A stretch of 64,000 nt of DNA from Candidatus Thorarchaeota archaeon MP8T_1 (GCA_002825465.1 PJER01000006.1:1-64000); one strand, 5' to 3'. Positions 23,610 to 31,964 are shown, numbered from the stretch's first letter. Notes: generated by a model not told the origin, from the sequence alone. Made by a program: numbers and translations.

Positions 23610-25273
23610 TTTTGTTTTGAGAGATCGTAAAATAACTTGACTTCAGGAGCCCCGGTCCGAAGATTGAGGAAAGTAACAATACCTGGAGTTGGAACTACGC
23701 CTTGCTTGCGCATAAAATCAGTCTGTGATTGAAAGGTACCTGAATTAATTATCTGCACACCTCGGTAGTTGTCTACAGCATTATGATGGGCGTGCCCAAA
23801 ATGAACAACATCCGGTGGTGTATCAATAACCATCCAATCACGATGCAATGGTGCCAGTTCGGTTTTACCACCATAGATTGGAGCAAGATGACGTTTCTTT
23901 AGGAGTTCTTTCATAGGCATTGCAGGTTCGGTGTACGATGCTCCAGGAAGCATAGTGACAAGATCATCTAGACTGTCACCATGTGTAATTAGAACATTAA
24001 CACCTTCAACAATCACATGACTAGGGTCACCCAACATCATTACGTTTTCTAAATTGTAAAGAGGCTCTGCAAATGTCTTGAGGATTGGTGGTTTGGGAAG
24101 AGCTTGACGAGCAGCGTCATGGTTCCCTGGAATACAGAATACTTTTACATAATCAGGTAATCTTCGTAGTTTTTCTGCAATCAACGCATATTGCTCATAG
24201 AGACTTGATACTTCCAAATGATATCGTTGGTCGGGATATACACTAATTCCATCAACCAAGTCTCCAGCAATGAAGAGGTATCTAGTATTTTGTGCCATTG
24301 ATTTGTCGACTTCATTTACATCCTTGCCCCCGAGCCATGCAATGAAGGTGTCAAGTTCATCCTCTAGAAATTCTTGACTCCCACAATGTAAATCGGAAAT
24401 AAATGCAGCATACACATCTCTTTTTGCGCGACCAATTTGGCGTGCTGTAGGAATATCTGGAAATAGGATATCATCTGCAATCATTCTGCCATCATAATCA
24501 ACAGAACCTGATATGCATACAACCTCATCAAGTAATAATGAGTTAGCCTTCTCAGTAAGTTGCTGACCTTGAAGACCATTTGATTTTGATGGGATGATAC
24601 ATATAATCGATTCATTGGCACCTTTTGACATGTTTCTACTGTCAGGAGAGATTTCATCTTGTTGATATTCTTCAATATCAACAATTACATTCTGTTGTTT
24701 TGAGATGCTTTTATCTCGAATAATACCGATAACCATCTGACTAGGAGGACGTCTGCGGCGAGAACCATCACCATCCATCGGACTACGTCTTGAGGTGACC
24801 TTTCGTTTCTTTGCAATAGTAGGTGTGACTGCATTTTGTGTATCAATACGTGCCATGTAGATTCTTCTAATTCTTTCAAAACGGTCTCTGAACATCTCAA
24901 GAAAATCTTCTATTGTTCCCTCAGATCCAACATCTTCCAAAGCAGGACTTTTTTCAATACGAAATTCCCATTCAGTCGGGAGTGTCTCTAACTCAGGTTG
25001 AGTAATTGAATTAATGGGTTTCTCTGTTTCCTCTTGTAAATCGATTAAGACTTCTTCAGGTGCTGGGATAGTATCGTGTCCCTCAATAAGTGATTCAATA
25101 TATTCTTTTGAAAGAACAGAAGGAGTTTCATTTGGATTTTTGACCAATATCACTGATTCAAGGGTTTGTAGGGGAGATTCTAAATCAAGTATATATTTGA
25201 GAGCATCAGGTGTGATTTGGAAGCCTGACTCTATCAAACGAGCCAATATATTACGGCGCATAGAAGATGTCAA
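23606..25273 (-). CDS. polB: DNA polymerase II (PolD) small subunit, DP1
   Basis: This 555-residue protein has an N-terminal helical region and a long Glu/Arg-rich linker (residues of about 60-200), an OB fold near 200-280 ('VVCISGSVDYDGRMIADDILFPDIP'), and a C-terminal calcineurin-like phosphoesterase with all metal motifs: 'FISDLHCGSQEF', 'FIAGDLVDGISVYP', 'CIPGNHDAARQ', 'LITHGDSLDDLV' and 'VVHFGHAHHNAV'. The proofreading 3'-5' exonuclease is therefore expected to be active, unlike eukaryotic B subunits. The catalytic DP2 subunit is not in the window. Convergent overlap with orc1 by 4 nt. Confidence 0.93.
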   Translation of the reverse strand: MTSSMRRNILARLIESGFQITPDALKYILDLESPLQTLESVILVKNPNETPSVLSKEYIESLIEGHDTIPAPEEVLIDLQEETEKPINSITQPELETLPTEWEFRIEKSPALEDVGSEGTIEDFLEMFRDRFERIRRIYMARIDTQNAVTPTIAKKRKVTSRRSPMDGDGSRRRRPPSQMVIGIIRDKSISKQQNVIVDIEEYQQDEISPDSRNMSKGANESIICIIPSKSNGLQGQQLTEKANSLLLDEVVCISGSVDYDGRMIADDILFPDIPTARQIGRAKRDVYAAFISDLHCGSQEFLEDELDTFIAWLGGKDVNEVDKSMAQNTRYLFIAGDLVDGISVYPDQRYHLEVSSLYEQYALIAEKLRRLPDYVKVFCIPGNHDAARQALPKPPILKTFAEPLYNLENVMMLGDPSHVIVEGVNVLITHGDSLDDLVTMLPGASYTEPAMPMKELLKKRHLAPIYGGKTELAPLHRDWMVIDTPPDVVHFGHAHHNAVDNYRGVQIINSGTFQSQTDFMRKQGVVPTPGIVTFLNLRTGAPEVKLFYDLSKQN

Positions 25274-25400
25274 TTGGTCATCAATCTGAGAGAAACATGT
25301 TCATGATTTAAACAGTTACCATTATTCTAATGGGCGGTAAGTGTATTAAGCATGCATTCTACAAGCATCATACTGGTTACTGTCTCCATGAGGTGATACA

Positions 25401-26378
25401 ATGGTCAATATTAGGACGTTACAACAGACAGGAGGAAAGAGTGGTAGCTCATTTCTCATCATCTTACCGAAGGATTGGGTAATGAGACAAAAGCTCAGCA
25501 AGGGGGACCCTGTTGTTGTAGCTGAACGTGAAGATGGATGTCTAATCATAGATCCCCGCTTACCAAAAGCTGGAGAGACTCGATCTACAACAGCTGAAAT
25601 AGAACAGAATTTGAGATGGGAGATTACCAGTAGATACTTGCTTGGTTTTGATGAAATTCGTGTTATCAGTAAAGAATCAATTACTAATGAGCAGAGAAAT
25701 GAATTGAAGAATATAATCAAGCGATTTGTCGCTTTGGAAGTGACTGAGGAGGATGACCATCAGATTGTATTACGCTGCCTTGTAGACCCTACAACGCTTC
25801 CTGTAATTACAGCTATGAGACGAATGAATTTGATTACAACACGAATGATTGATGACTCTTTGAGAGCTTACTTTGAGGGAATAAAAGAGAAGGGAGAAGA
25901 GATTGTTCAACGTGATGAGGAAGTAGACAGACTATTCTTTTTAATTGTGAGAGAACTTCGATCAGCAGTCCAATATCCAAGAATGGGTGAAATGATGAAG
26001 ATTACTCCAGTCGAAGCCCTTGATTATAGATTGGCAGCACAATACTTAGAGAGAATTGCAGATCTAGCTGTTGATATTGCTCTAAGATCTGAAGAATCCC
26101 TTGATAAGAAACTAGTCAAGAAATTACAACTCATTGGTGATAAAGTAAAGGAGATGTTAGCTGATTCTGTTAACAACCTCTTCAAATTCGATTCAAAGAA
26201 GGTAATCAAAGTAATTGAATCAGAGAGATGGCTGATTCAAGAAACTGCAAAACTCAGACAAGATATTATCACAACACCAAATGGACAACCACAAACTCAA
26301 CTTTATGTTGTAGATAGTCTGCTGAGAATGGGAGAAGCTGCAAAGGACATTACTGATCTTGCGCTACCACACAACTAG
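25401..26378 (+). CDS. AbrB-PhoU transcriptional regulator, phosphate-uptake type
   Basis: This 325-residue protein starts with a SpoVT/AbrB swapped-hairpin DNA-binding domain (residues 1-50: 'GGKSGSSFLIILPKDWVMRQKLSKGDPVVV...IIDP'), followed by two helical PhoU-like repeats to the C-terminus ('RYLLGFDEIRVI', 'LDYRLAAQYLERIADLAVDIAL', 'LLRMGEAAKDITDLAL'). This architecture is a common archaeal phosphate-signalling regulator. The ATG at 25401 has a GAGGTGAT Shine-Dalgarno just upstream, and a TATA-like GTGTATTAAG lies around 25338. It is followed 12 nt later by the phosphohexomutase gene. Confidence 0.88.
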   Translation: MVNIRTLQQTGGKSGSSFLIILPKDWVMRQKLSKGDPVVVAEREDGCLIIDPRLPKAGETRSTTAEIEQNLRWEITSRYLLGFDEIRVISKESITNEQRNELKNIIKRFVALEVTEEDDHQIVLRCLVDPTTLPVITAMRRMNLITTRMIDDSLRAYFEGIKEKGEEIVQRDEEVDRLFFLIVRELRSAVQYPRMGEMMKITPVEALDYRLAAQYLERIADLAVDIALRSEESLDKKLVKKLQLIGDKVKEMLADSVNNLFKFDSKKVIKVIESERWLIQETAKLRQDIITTPNGQPQTQLYVVDSLLRMGEAAKDITDLALPHN

Positions 26379-26389
26379 AGGAGAATAAT

Positions 26390-27775
26390 ATGGCAAACAA
26401 GCTCTTTGGTACATCAGGTATTCGTGGTTCAATAATTGATAAAGCAACACCAGAGTTAGCACTCAATCTAGGTAGAGCATTGGGTACATTCTTAGATGGA
26501 AAGGGAACTGTTGGTGTAGGAATAGATGCTAGAACATCGAATGATATGCTAAGAAATAGTTTCATTTCTGGATTACTGTCAACGGGAGTCAATGTTGTAG
26601 ATATGGGAATCACACCAATGCCTGCAGTAGCATACTATAGCCAAGTGAAGGGAGTAGATGCTTCGGTTATTATAACAGCTAGCCACAACCCACCAGCTGA
26701 CAACGGTTTCAAGTTCTTCAATAATGGCCGTGAATTCATCAGAGAAGAAGAGATTGTGTTAGAAACAATCATCGCAGAGAAAAAGTATCATGTTGCTGAT
26801 TGGATTGAGATAGGATCGATTCAATACGAGAATATCAAAGATCAATATCTAGAGCATGTTAAAGGATTTCTTTCAGACAGGGGTACAAATAGCAATGGTA
26901 CAAAGGTATTGATTGACCTAGCAAATGGTGCTGCTACGGAATACACACCGCATTTATTGTTGGAAATGGGCTATTCAGTGACAACGATGAACTCACACCA
27001 AGATGGACATTTTCCTGGTAGACCTGCTGAACCATCTCCTAGGAACTTAGAAGATGCTATGAAAATGGCTGCAAACTCGGATTTTGCAGTGACTGTCTGT
27101 CATGATGGCGATGGTGATAGATTAGCTGTAATTGATGAGCAGGGTGAGTTCATAGACCAAAACCGAGTGATTGCACTCTTTGCTAGAGATGAAGTGAGGA
27201 GAAATGGTGGAGGAATCGTTGTCGTATCTATTGATACATCAAGCGTAATTGATGAGCTTGTCACTGAAGCAGGGGGAACTGTCACAAGGATGCCGCTAGG
27301 ATCGCTTCAAGAATTTCTCGCGACAGACAAGGGAAAGGATGTAGTCTTTGCATCTGAACCTTGGAAACCTATCTTTACTAAGATGGGGTGTTGGATGGAT
27401 GGTATTGCTGGTGCTGCAAGATTAGCTCTAATGGTTGATGACATGGGTGGGGGAAGCTGTATGAAATTAATGGAAAGCATTCCAAAATATCCAATACTAA
27501 GAGACTTTGTGCCATGTCCAGATAAGATCAAACCTGACTTCTTACCTAAGATAAAGGAAGTACTTGTCCCTAAAATAAGCGGGATTAGTCAGATTCTGGA
27601 AGTAGATGGTATTCGTATAGAATGTACTGATGGATCCTATGTTCTTATCAGAGTGTCAGGAACCGAACCAAAAGCTAGAGTGTATGTAGGTGCAAAAGAA
27701 CAGGAAACAGTAGACAAGTTAGCTACACTTGCTAAGGACATAATGAATCAAGTTATTGAGAAACTTGAGAAGTGA
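26390..27775 (+). CDS. glmM: Phosphohexomutase (GlmM/phosphomannomutase family)
   Basis: This 461-residue alpha-D-phosphohexomutase family enzyme interconverts C1- and C6-phosphorylated sugars. It has the phosphoserine loop 'ITASHNPPADNGFKFF', metal loop 'CHDGDGDRLAVIDEQG', sugar loop 'FASEPWKPIFTKMG' and phosphate-binding loop 'RVSGTEPKARVYVG'. The 'GTSGIRG' start signature is present. The 'EPWKPI' sugar loop is a variant seen in archaeal GlmM-like enzymes, so glucosamine-phosphate mutase is the first choice, though phosphoglucomutase or phosphomannomutase is not excluded. The RBS is GAGGAG, 12 nt after the AbrB-PhoU gene, indicating an operon. Confidence 0.9.
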   Translation: MANKLFGTSGIRGSIIDKATPELALNLGRALGTFLDGKGTVGVGIDARTSNDMLRNSFISGLLSTGVNVVDMGITPMPAVAYYSQVKGVDASVIITASHNPPADNGFKFFNNGREFIREEEIVLETIIAEKKYHVADWIEIGSIQYENIKDQYLEHVKGFLSDRGTNSNGTKVLIDLANGAATEYTPHLLLEMGYSVTTMNSHQDGHFPGRPAEPSPRNLEDAMKMAANSDFAVTVCHDGDGDRLAVIDEQGEFIDQNRVIALFARDEVRRNGGGIVVVSIDTSSVIDELVTEAGGTVTRMPLGSLQEFLATDKGKDVVFASEPWKPIFTKMGCWMDGIAGAARLALMVDDMGGGSCMKLMESIPKYPILRDFVPCPDKIKPDFLPKIKEVLVPKISGISQILEVDGIRIECTDGSYVLIRVSGTEPKARVYVGAKEQETVDKLATLAKDIMNQVIEKLEK

Positions 27776-27783
27776 ATATGATT

Positions 27784-28407
27784 CTATACACGTAATGTAC
27801 GTGCATGTGCTTTCACAGCTGCAGCCTCATCATGCTTTCCCTGAGCACTTAATGCCATTCCAAGAAAATCCCAAGCTTCTGGCATTCGAGAAGCTACCTC
27901 AGTCAGTTTCTTGAACGCGTTCTCAGACTCTTCAGCTCTACCGTGTCTGAGATGAAGAATCCCAAGAGCCATCCAACCCTCAAAGAAATTGGGATTCAAC
28001 TCAATGCTCTTCTTTGCTGCTTCTTCAGCTTCATCATCTTTTCGTAGACCAATCAAGATTACACTCAGTCCGCTCCAAGAAGTGAAATCCTTTGGATTGA
28101 TTTCCAGAGCCTTGCGAAAATAGGGCTCTGCTTCAACAAAAGCATTCTTAGATTTCAGCACACATCCCATCAGATTCCAATTGTGCGCAATCTTGTCATT
28201 TAACTCAAGGGATTTTCGAGCTGCAACCTCTGCTTCAGCAAGTTTGCCCAAGGCAAGTTGGCATCTACCCAAAGACATCCAATTTGTGGCATTTTCAGGC
28301 TCGATCTCGGTGAGCCTCTTAATCACTCCTTCAGCCTCAACCATTTTTCCCTCTCCAATCAATCGCAAACTCTCTTCAAACAAGTCATATTTTTCATCAG
28401 ATGCCAT
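27784..28407 (-). CDS. TPR-repeat protein
   Basis: This 207-residue protein is built from about five to six tetratricopeptide repeats, for example 'ATNWMSLGRCQLALGKLAEAEVAARKSLELN', 'AHNWNLMGCVLKSKNAFVEAEPYFRKALEINP' and 'FEGWMALGILHLRHGRAEESENAFKKL'. There is no signal peptide, enzymatic domain or membrane helix, so it is a cytoplasmic protein-binding scaffold. It is convergent with glmM (gap 8 nt). The partner is unknown. Confidence 0.9.
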   Translation of the reverse strand: MASDEKYDLFEESLRLIGEGKMVEAEGVIKRLTEIEPENATNWMSLGRCQLALGKLAEAEVAARKSLELNDKIAHNWNLMGCVLKSKNAFVEAEPYFRKALEINPKDFTSWSGLSVILIGLRKDDEAEEAAKKSIELNPNFFEGWMALGILHLRHGRAEESENAFKKLTEVASRMPEAWDFLGMALSAQGKHDEAAAVKAHARTLRV

Positions 28408-28490
28408 CTTGTACGCACTCCTGTGAGTTCTACTACGAGAGTATTTGCTCTATTTCAATGATTGGACTAAGGACGATGACGGTAAGATTA

Positions 28491-28510
28491 AATCAGAAAA
28501 AATCAGAAAA
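28491..28510. repeat. Perfect 10-bp tandem repeat upstream of tRNA-Ser
   Basis: AATCAGAAAA occurs twice back to back (28491-28500 and 28501-28510), ending 8 nt before tRNA-Ser. Just upstream is an A/T-rich AAGATTAAAT that could be the tRNA promoter. A slippage duplication is the simplest explanation. Confidence 0.6.
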
Positions 28511-28518
28511 TCTAATAG

Positions 28519-28618
28519 GCCGGGGTCTCCTAGTGGCTATGGAGGCGGTCTCGAAATACCAAATCTCACGAGAGAACCGCTGTGTACGCACGCATGAGTT
28601 CAAGTCTCATCCCCGGCG
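28519..28618 (+). tRNA. tRNA-Ser(CGA) with a 19-nt intron at 37/38
   Basis: A class II tRNA. The acceptor GCCGGGG/CCCCGGC has discriminator G at 28618 and an encoded CCA at 28619-28621. The D stem is TCC/GGA and the anticodon stem GCGGT/ACCGC. The T arm is ATGAG-TTCAAGT-CTCAT, and the variable arm contains a GTG/CAC hairpin as in tRNA-Ser. The anticodon CGA is at 28552-28554. The loop is interrupted by a 19-nt insert (28556-28574). CTCG of the loop pairs with CGAG of the insert, flanked by AAA and AGA bulges, which is a bulge-helix-like archaeal splice site; removal restores loop CTCGAAA. Confidence 0.92.
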
Positions 28619-28637
28619 CCACTTTTCTATGATTTAC

Positions 28638-28979
28638 CTAGAATGTGAAGAGAGAGTATCCATTACCTAGGAACTTCAGCATATCACTGTGTCCGTTCAG
28701 CTCACCCTTGAGAGGAACTCCAAGTTTCTCTGCAGCTTCTGTAGCGCCAAATGAAGCAGTGCATGCTTTACATGCTTGATCTATGATTCCGAGCTTCATA
28801 GCCTTTTCAAAGAGGGGGAGTTTTATTGAGCCATCGACTATTCCAATCAAGAGTTTTGGAGATGCACACTCAAGGACTACTGCAACATCATGACCATTTT
28901 CATGGAAGTTAATAGCATTCAGGAGAAGATGGTAGAGTTGCATCTTATTATCATCTGTAGCTAAGAATACGTACTTCAT
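28638..28979 (-). CDS. DsrE-like small protein
   Basis: This 113-residue protein has a Rossmann-like pattern 'KYVFLATDDNKMQLYHLLLNAINFHENGHDVAVVLECAS' and later 'QACKACTASFGATEAAEKLGVPL', resembling the DsrE/DsrF-like family of sulfur-relay or peroxiredoxin-like proteins. Two close cysteines (C-K-A-C) sit at the position often used for sulfur transfer. It is a single gene downstream of tRNA-Ser on the opposite strand. Function in sulfur metabolism is only inferred from the fold. Confidence 0.7.
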   Translation of the reverse strand: MKYVFLATDDNKMQLYHLLLNAINFHENGHDVAVVLECASPKLLIGIVDGSIKLPLFEKAMKLGIIDQACKACTASFGATEAAEKLGVPLKGELNGHSDMLKFLGNGYSLFTF

Positions 28980-29089
28980 TATGATTCACAAGAAACAGAG
29001 TTACAAAGAGGATAATGAGGATTACGACAAAATTGACTGGTGATGGATTTATTACCTACAGACCCAATCAGGTTTCAGGGTAGAGTATC

Positions 29090-29227
29090 ATGGGTCGATT
29101 GATGAAAATAATTGGCATTCTTGTAGTGATCATAGTCCTTGGATTCTTAGCATTCTTAGGACTTCACTTATATTTCAGTGGTGGTCAACTTCCATTGCAA
29201 TTATGCTCAGACTGTCATGGAGCATAG
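29090..29227 (+). CDS. 45-residue single-helix membrane peptide ending in CxxCH
   Basis: An ATG at 29090 opens 45 codons to TAG at 29225-29227. The protein begins with basic MGRLMK, has one strong hydrophobic helix (IIGILVVIIVLGFLAFLGL), then an extracytoplasmic tail ending LCSDCHGA. CSDCH matches the c-type haem attachment motif CxxCH, or it may be a metal/redox site. The composition and the N-in orientation (positive-inside) argue for a real small protein. It lies between DsrE-like and MBL-fold genes in an otherwise empty gap. Confidence 0.5.
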   Translation: MGRLMKIIGILVVIIVLGFLAFLGLHLYFSGGQLPLQLCSDCHGA

Positions 29228-29312
29228 AAGATTCCATTGACCAATTATCAAAACTGTTAAGGATTCCTAGGAACCAGTTAATTTGGTTCCGAACGAGGAG
29301 ATATGATTTTAC

Positions 29313-29966
29313 GTGATAAGAGGTATCAAAACAATTGTCCTAGGAAGATTAGTTGGTAATTGCTATCTTGTTGAAACGGACCAATGTTTTGTTCTCATTG
29401 ACACAGGATCAAAATCTGCAAGAACCAAATTGGAGCAAGAGCTGATAGATGCAGGGTGTACTCCCGAGAATTTTCAACTAGTAATTCTTACGCATGGTGA
29501 TTTTGACCACTCGGGAAATTGCGCATATCTACGTGAGAGATATGACGTAAAAATTGCAATGCATCCAGACGATGTTGCAATGGTCGAATCTGGAGATATG
29601 TTTCGGAACAGAAAATCTGGAAATCGAATTATGAAGAAGATGATCAATACTCTATTTGGAATTACAAAATTCACTCCTGATTTCATAATCAATGAAGGAC
29701 ACGACTTCTCCGATTATGGACTCGAAGTAGAGATTGTACATATTCCCGGGCACTCGAGTGGATCAATTGGTATTTTGACAGACAATCATGACCTATTCTG
29801 TGGTGATCTACTTACTAATTTGAAAAAACCCGAACCGAACTCATTGTTTGATGATGTAGATGAGATGAATGAGAGTATTCATCGAATAAGAGAGATGGAA
29901 ATCAATATGGTATATCCAGGTCATGGACAACCTTTCAAGATGGATGAATTTTTGAAAACGAATTGA
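29313..29966 (+). CDS. Metallo-beta-lactamase-fold hydrolase
   Basis: This 217-residue protein with the MBL fold carries 'LTHGDFDHSGN' (H-x-D-x-D-H: the second His of the classical HxHxDH is Asp), 'VHIPGHSSGSIGIL', 'FCGDLL' and 'YPGHGQPF'. This variant motif set occurs in stand-alone glyoxalase II/thioesterase-like hydrolases. The GTG start at 29313 is preceded by GAGGAG about 12 nt upstream; an ATG slightly upstream is out of frame. The substrate is unknown. Confidence 0.85.
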   Translation: MIRGIKTIVLGRLVGNCYLVETDQCFVLIDTGSKSARTKLEQELIDAGCTPENFQLVILTHGDFDHSGNCAYLRERYDVKIAMHPDDVAMVESGDMFRNRKSGNRIMKKMINTLFGITKFTPDFIINEGHDFSDYGLEVEIVHIPGHSSGSIGILTDNHDLFCGDLLTNLKKPEPNSLFDDVDEMNESIHRIREMEINMVYPGHGQPFKMDEFLKTN

Positions 29967-30026
29967 GTGGAGTAATACGATAAGCTTCATTAGATTATAC
30001 TGTAAATTCAAAAATTCGTTGAGATT

Positions 30027-31586
30027 TTGGAGACAATAATACACGTGATAGAAGAACCTCGTCGTGGACTGACTGAGGAGGAAACAGAAAAAGCTCTCAG
30101 CAAGATGGCAAAGCAAGGTGTTGCTGCTCAAGTCAAGACCACACTAACAGAAAGTGTATTCTTAGTGGGATTTGCGCTTCTTCTCCAAGCACCAAATACA
30201 ATCATTGGAATTCTTGCTGCAATTCCTTCTGTCGCGCAATTATTACAGATTCCTTCAATTGTTTTAATTGAAAAGTATCGCAATAGACGTCAATTGAACT
30301 TCTTCACTCAACTTGGCAATCGCTTCGGAATATTATTCATGGCTTTGATTCCTTTCATTGTAGTTGGACAAGTTAGCCTGATACTTCTAATTGGTGCGAT
30401 GCTCATTCAGAGTGTCTTTACTTCTATTGGGTCACCGAGTTGGAACTCTTGGTTGACTGACCTCGTACCTCCTGATCGACTTGGAGCATTTTTCTCTGGT
30501 AGAATGGCCTTGATGGGAGCAGTGGCAATTATTTCTTCTCTAATTGGTGGATTCTTCATAACATCATGGTTAGCGACCGCAGATACTTCTGTTCCACTCT
30601 CTCAATTGACCGGTTATTCGCTTGTATTTCTGACAGCATTTGTATTTGGTATGTTCGCCACTTATTTCACTCGGACTACTCCCGAGCCCCCAATGTATGC
30701 CCGGCAAGAAAAAATCAGTTATTCAAAACTCTTAGCAGAACCTTTCAAGGATTCTAACTATCGTAATTTGATGATATTCTCCGCTGTGTGGGGATTGAGT
30801 ACATCATTTGCAGCTCCGTTCTTCACTGTCTACCTCTTGGATGTGAATATTCTTGGACTTTCGGTTGCATTTGTTGCAGGGCTTGCTGCACTGACTCAAT
30901 TGACAAGTGTCATCTTCCTCCGAGTGTGGGGCCGCCTTTCAGACAGATTTAGCAACAAGTCCATTCTACAAGTAGTTCTTCCCCTGTATATCATTGGTAC
31001 TTTTCTGTGGACTTTTAGCTCAATAGCTAGGGAATACGGTTTCCTTATCCCTCTGATAATACTGATTCACGTCCTCAATGGGTTTGCTGCCGCCGGTGTC
31101 AATCTGGGTACTAATAATATCGGAGTGAGATTGGCACCTCGTGGAGAAGTGGCATCATATCTTGCAGCCAAAGGATCTATCATAGCTATTATGGGAACAA
31201 TTTCTCCCATCGTTGCGGGTATATTGGCAGACCTATTCGGACCTCATACAGTTGAATTCTCAATCTCCTGGTTGGTTGATGGGGAGCTATTCTCACTGAT
31301 TCCAACGTATCGATTATCAGGCATTGATTTTCTGTTTATCATTTCGACCATAATTGGTATCTATGCACTACATAGAATTGCACTTGTAAAGGAACCAGGT
31401 GAAGTAGAGGAGAGAGTAGTTCTTGATGCATTATTAGCTGAAACAAGGAGAAATGTCAGAACTGTTTCAACAGTGGATGGATTGCGTCATACTTTCCAAG
31501 TTCCTCTCAAGGTAAGAAATAAGAGAACTAGAAGAAAACCAAAGCAACCAACGGAGATGTCTGAAGATAGTCCTTCTGAAAGTTAA
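30027..31586 (+). CDS. MFS transporter
   Basis: This 519-residue major-facilitator protein has about twelve hydrophobic segments. A loop signature falls around 'DRLGAFFSGRMALMGAVAII' and a long charged C-terminal tail ends 'KRTRRKPKQPTEMSEDSPSES'. The repeated gate segment 'RVWGRLSDRFSNKSILQVV' fits the MFS loop 2-3/8-9 motif (G-x-L-S-D-R-x-x-x-R). The start shown is TTG; a GTG at 30045 with GGAG 12 nt upstream is equally likely. No substrate can be read from the sequence. Confidence 0.88.
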   Translation: METIIHVIEEPRRGLTEEETEKALSKMAKQGVAAQVKTTLTESVFLVGFALLLQAPNTIIGILAAIPSVAQLLQIPSIVLIEKYRNRRQLNFFTQLGNRFGILFMALIPFIVVGQVSLILLIGAMLIQSVFTSIGSPSWNSWLTDLVPPDRLGAFFSGRMALMGAVAIISSLIGGFFITSWLATADTSVPLSQLTGYSLVFLTAFVFGMFATYFTRTTPEPPMYARQEKISYSKLLAEPFKDSNYRNLMIFSAVWGLSTSFAAPFFTVYLLDVNILGLSVAFVAGLAALTQLTSVIFLRVWGRLSDRFSNKSILQVVLPLYIIGTFLWTFSSIAREYGFLIPLIILIHVLNGFAAAGVNLGTNNIGVRLAPRGEVASYLAAKGSIIAIMGTISPIVAGILADLFGPHTVEFSISWLVDGELFSLIPTYRLSGIDFLFIISTIIGIYALHRIALVKEPGEVEERVVLDALLAETRRNVRTVSTVDGLRHTFQVPLKVRNKRTRRKPKQPTEMSEDSPSES

Positions 31587-31599
31587 CATGTAGATTTTT

Positions 31600-31640
31600 A
31601 AAATGTATACAAATGTAATCAAAATGTATATATGATATGT
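31600..31640 (+). promoter_or_regulatory. A/T-rich tandem repeats, likely operator/promoter of the RHH gene
   Basis: Three imperfect units in a row, aaatgtatac, aaatgtaatc, aaaatgtatatatgatatg, fill the sequence 20-60 nt upstream of the ribbon-helix-helix gene. The first contains the palindrome TGTATACA. Short tandem repeats beside a RHH protein gene are usual autoregulatory operators. The TATATAT run could also be the TATA box. Operator assignment is by position. Confidence 0.35.
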
Positions 31641-31659
31641 TCACAGACAAATATTCAAT

Positions 31660-31818
31660 ATGACAGATGATATAATGTTACGTATACCAAAGGAACTCCG
31701 AAATCGTTTCAATAAATTGGAAAAAAGAAACTCGTGGAAAGGATTTCCTGCTTTTGTTAGGGAAGCAATTCGGATGTATCTAGATCACCATGAAGAGATA
31801 GAGAGAAACAGTGGTTGA
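31660..31818 (+). CDS. Ribbon-helix-helix (CopG-like) DNA-binding protein
   Basis: An ATG at 31660 gives 52 residues: MTDDIMLRIPKELRNRFNKL, then 'EKRNSWKGFPAFVREAIRMYLDHHEEIERNSG'. The short beta strand 'IMLRIP', helix A and helix B ('FPAFVREAIRMYLD') match RHH transcription factors. The length is right for a stand-alone RHH dimer. The operator-like repeats upstream support autoregulation. It may also regulate neighbouring genes; no toxin partner follows, because the next feature is a tRNA on the other strand. Confidence 0.75.
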   Translation: MTDDIMLRIPKELRNRFNKLEKRNSWKGFPAFVREAIRMYLDHHEEIERNSG

Positions 31819-31844
31819 TTTTCTTAAGAAAAGCAAAAGAATGG

Positions 31845-31929
31845 TGCGGAGGGCGAGATTTGAACTCGCGAACTCCTACGAGACAGGGACCTAAACCCTG
31901 CGCCTTTAACCTGGCTGGGCAACCTCCGC
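31845..31929 (-). tRNA. tRNA-Leu(TAG)
   Basis: Read on the minus strand: acceptor GCGGAGG/CCTCCGC, D arm GCCCAGCCAGGTTAAAGGC, anticodon stem CAGGG/CCCTG with loop TTTAGGT (anticodon TAG, reading CTA). A long variable arm (TCTCGTAGGAGTTC) is typical of class II tRNA-Leu, and the T arm is GCGAG-TTCAAAT-CTCGC. The discriminator is A and CCA is encoded at 31842-31844. No intron. A TATA-like GGTTAAAATG is at 31955-31964. Confidence 0.95.
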
Positions 31930-31954
31930 ATTGGAACAATGGGGAGTACAGTGT

Positions 31955-31964
31955 CATTTTAACC
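31955..31964 (-). promoter_or_regulatory. Candidate TATA box for tRNA-Leu
   Basis: The minus strand reads GGTTAAAATG, centred about 30 nt upstream of tRNA-Leu, the usual archaeal TATA position, in a short gap between the tRNA and the zinc-ribbon gene. Assigned by spacing and composition only. Confidence 0.45.

Noticed and set aside
29313..29966. Calling the MBL-fold protein a beta-lactamase or glyoxalase II
   Set aside because: The metal motif is HxDxDH and no substrate-specific residues are visible, so a general hydrolase call is safer.
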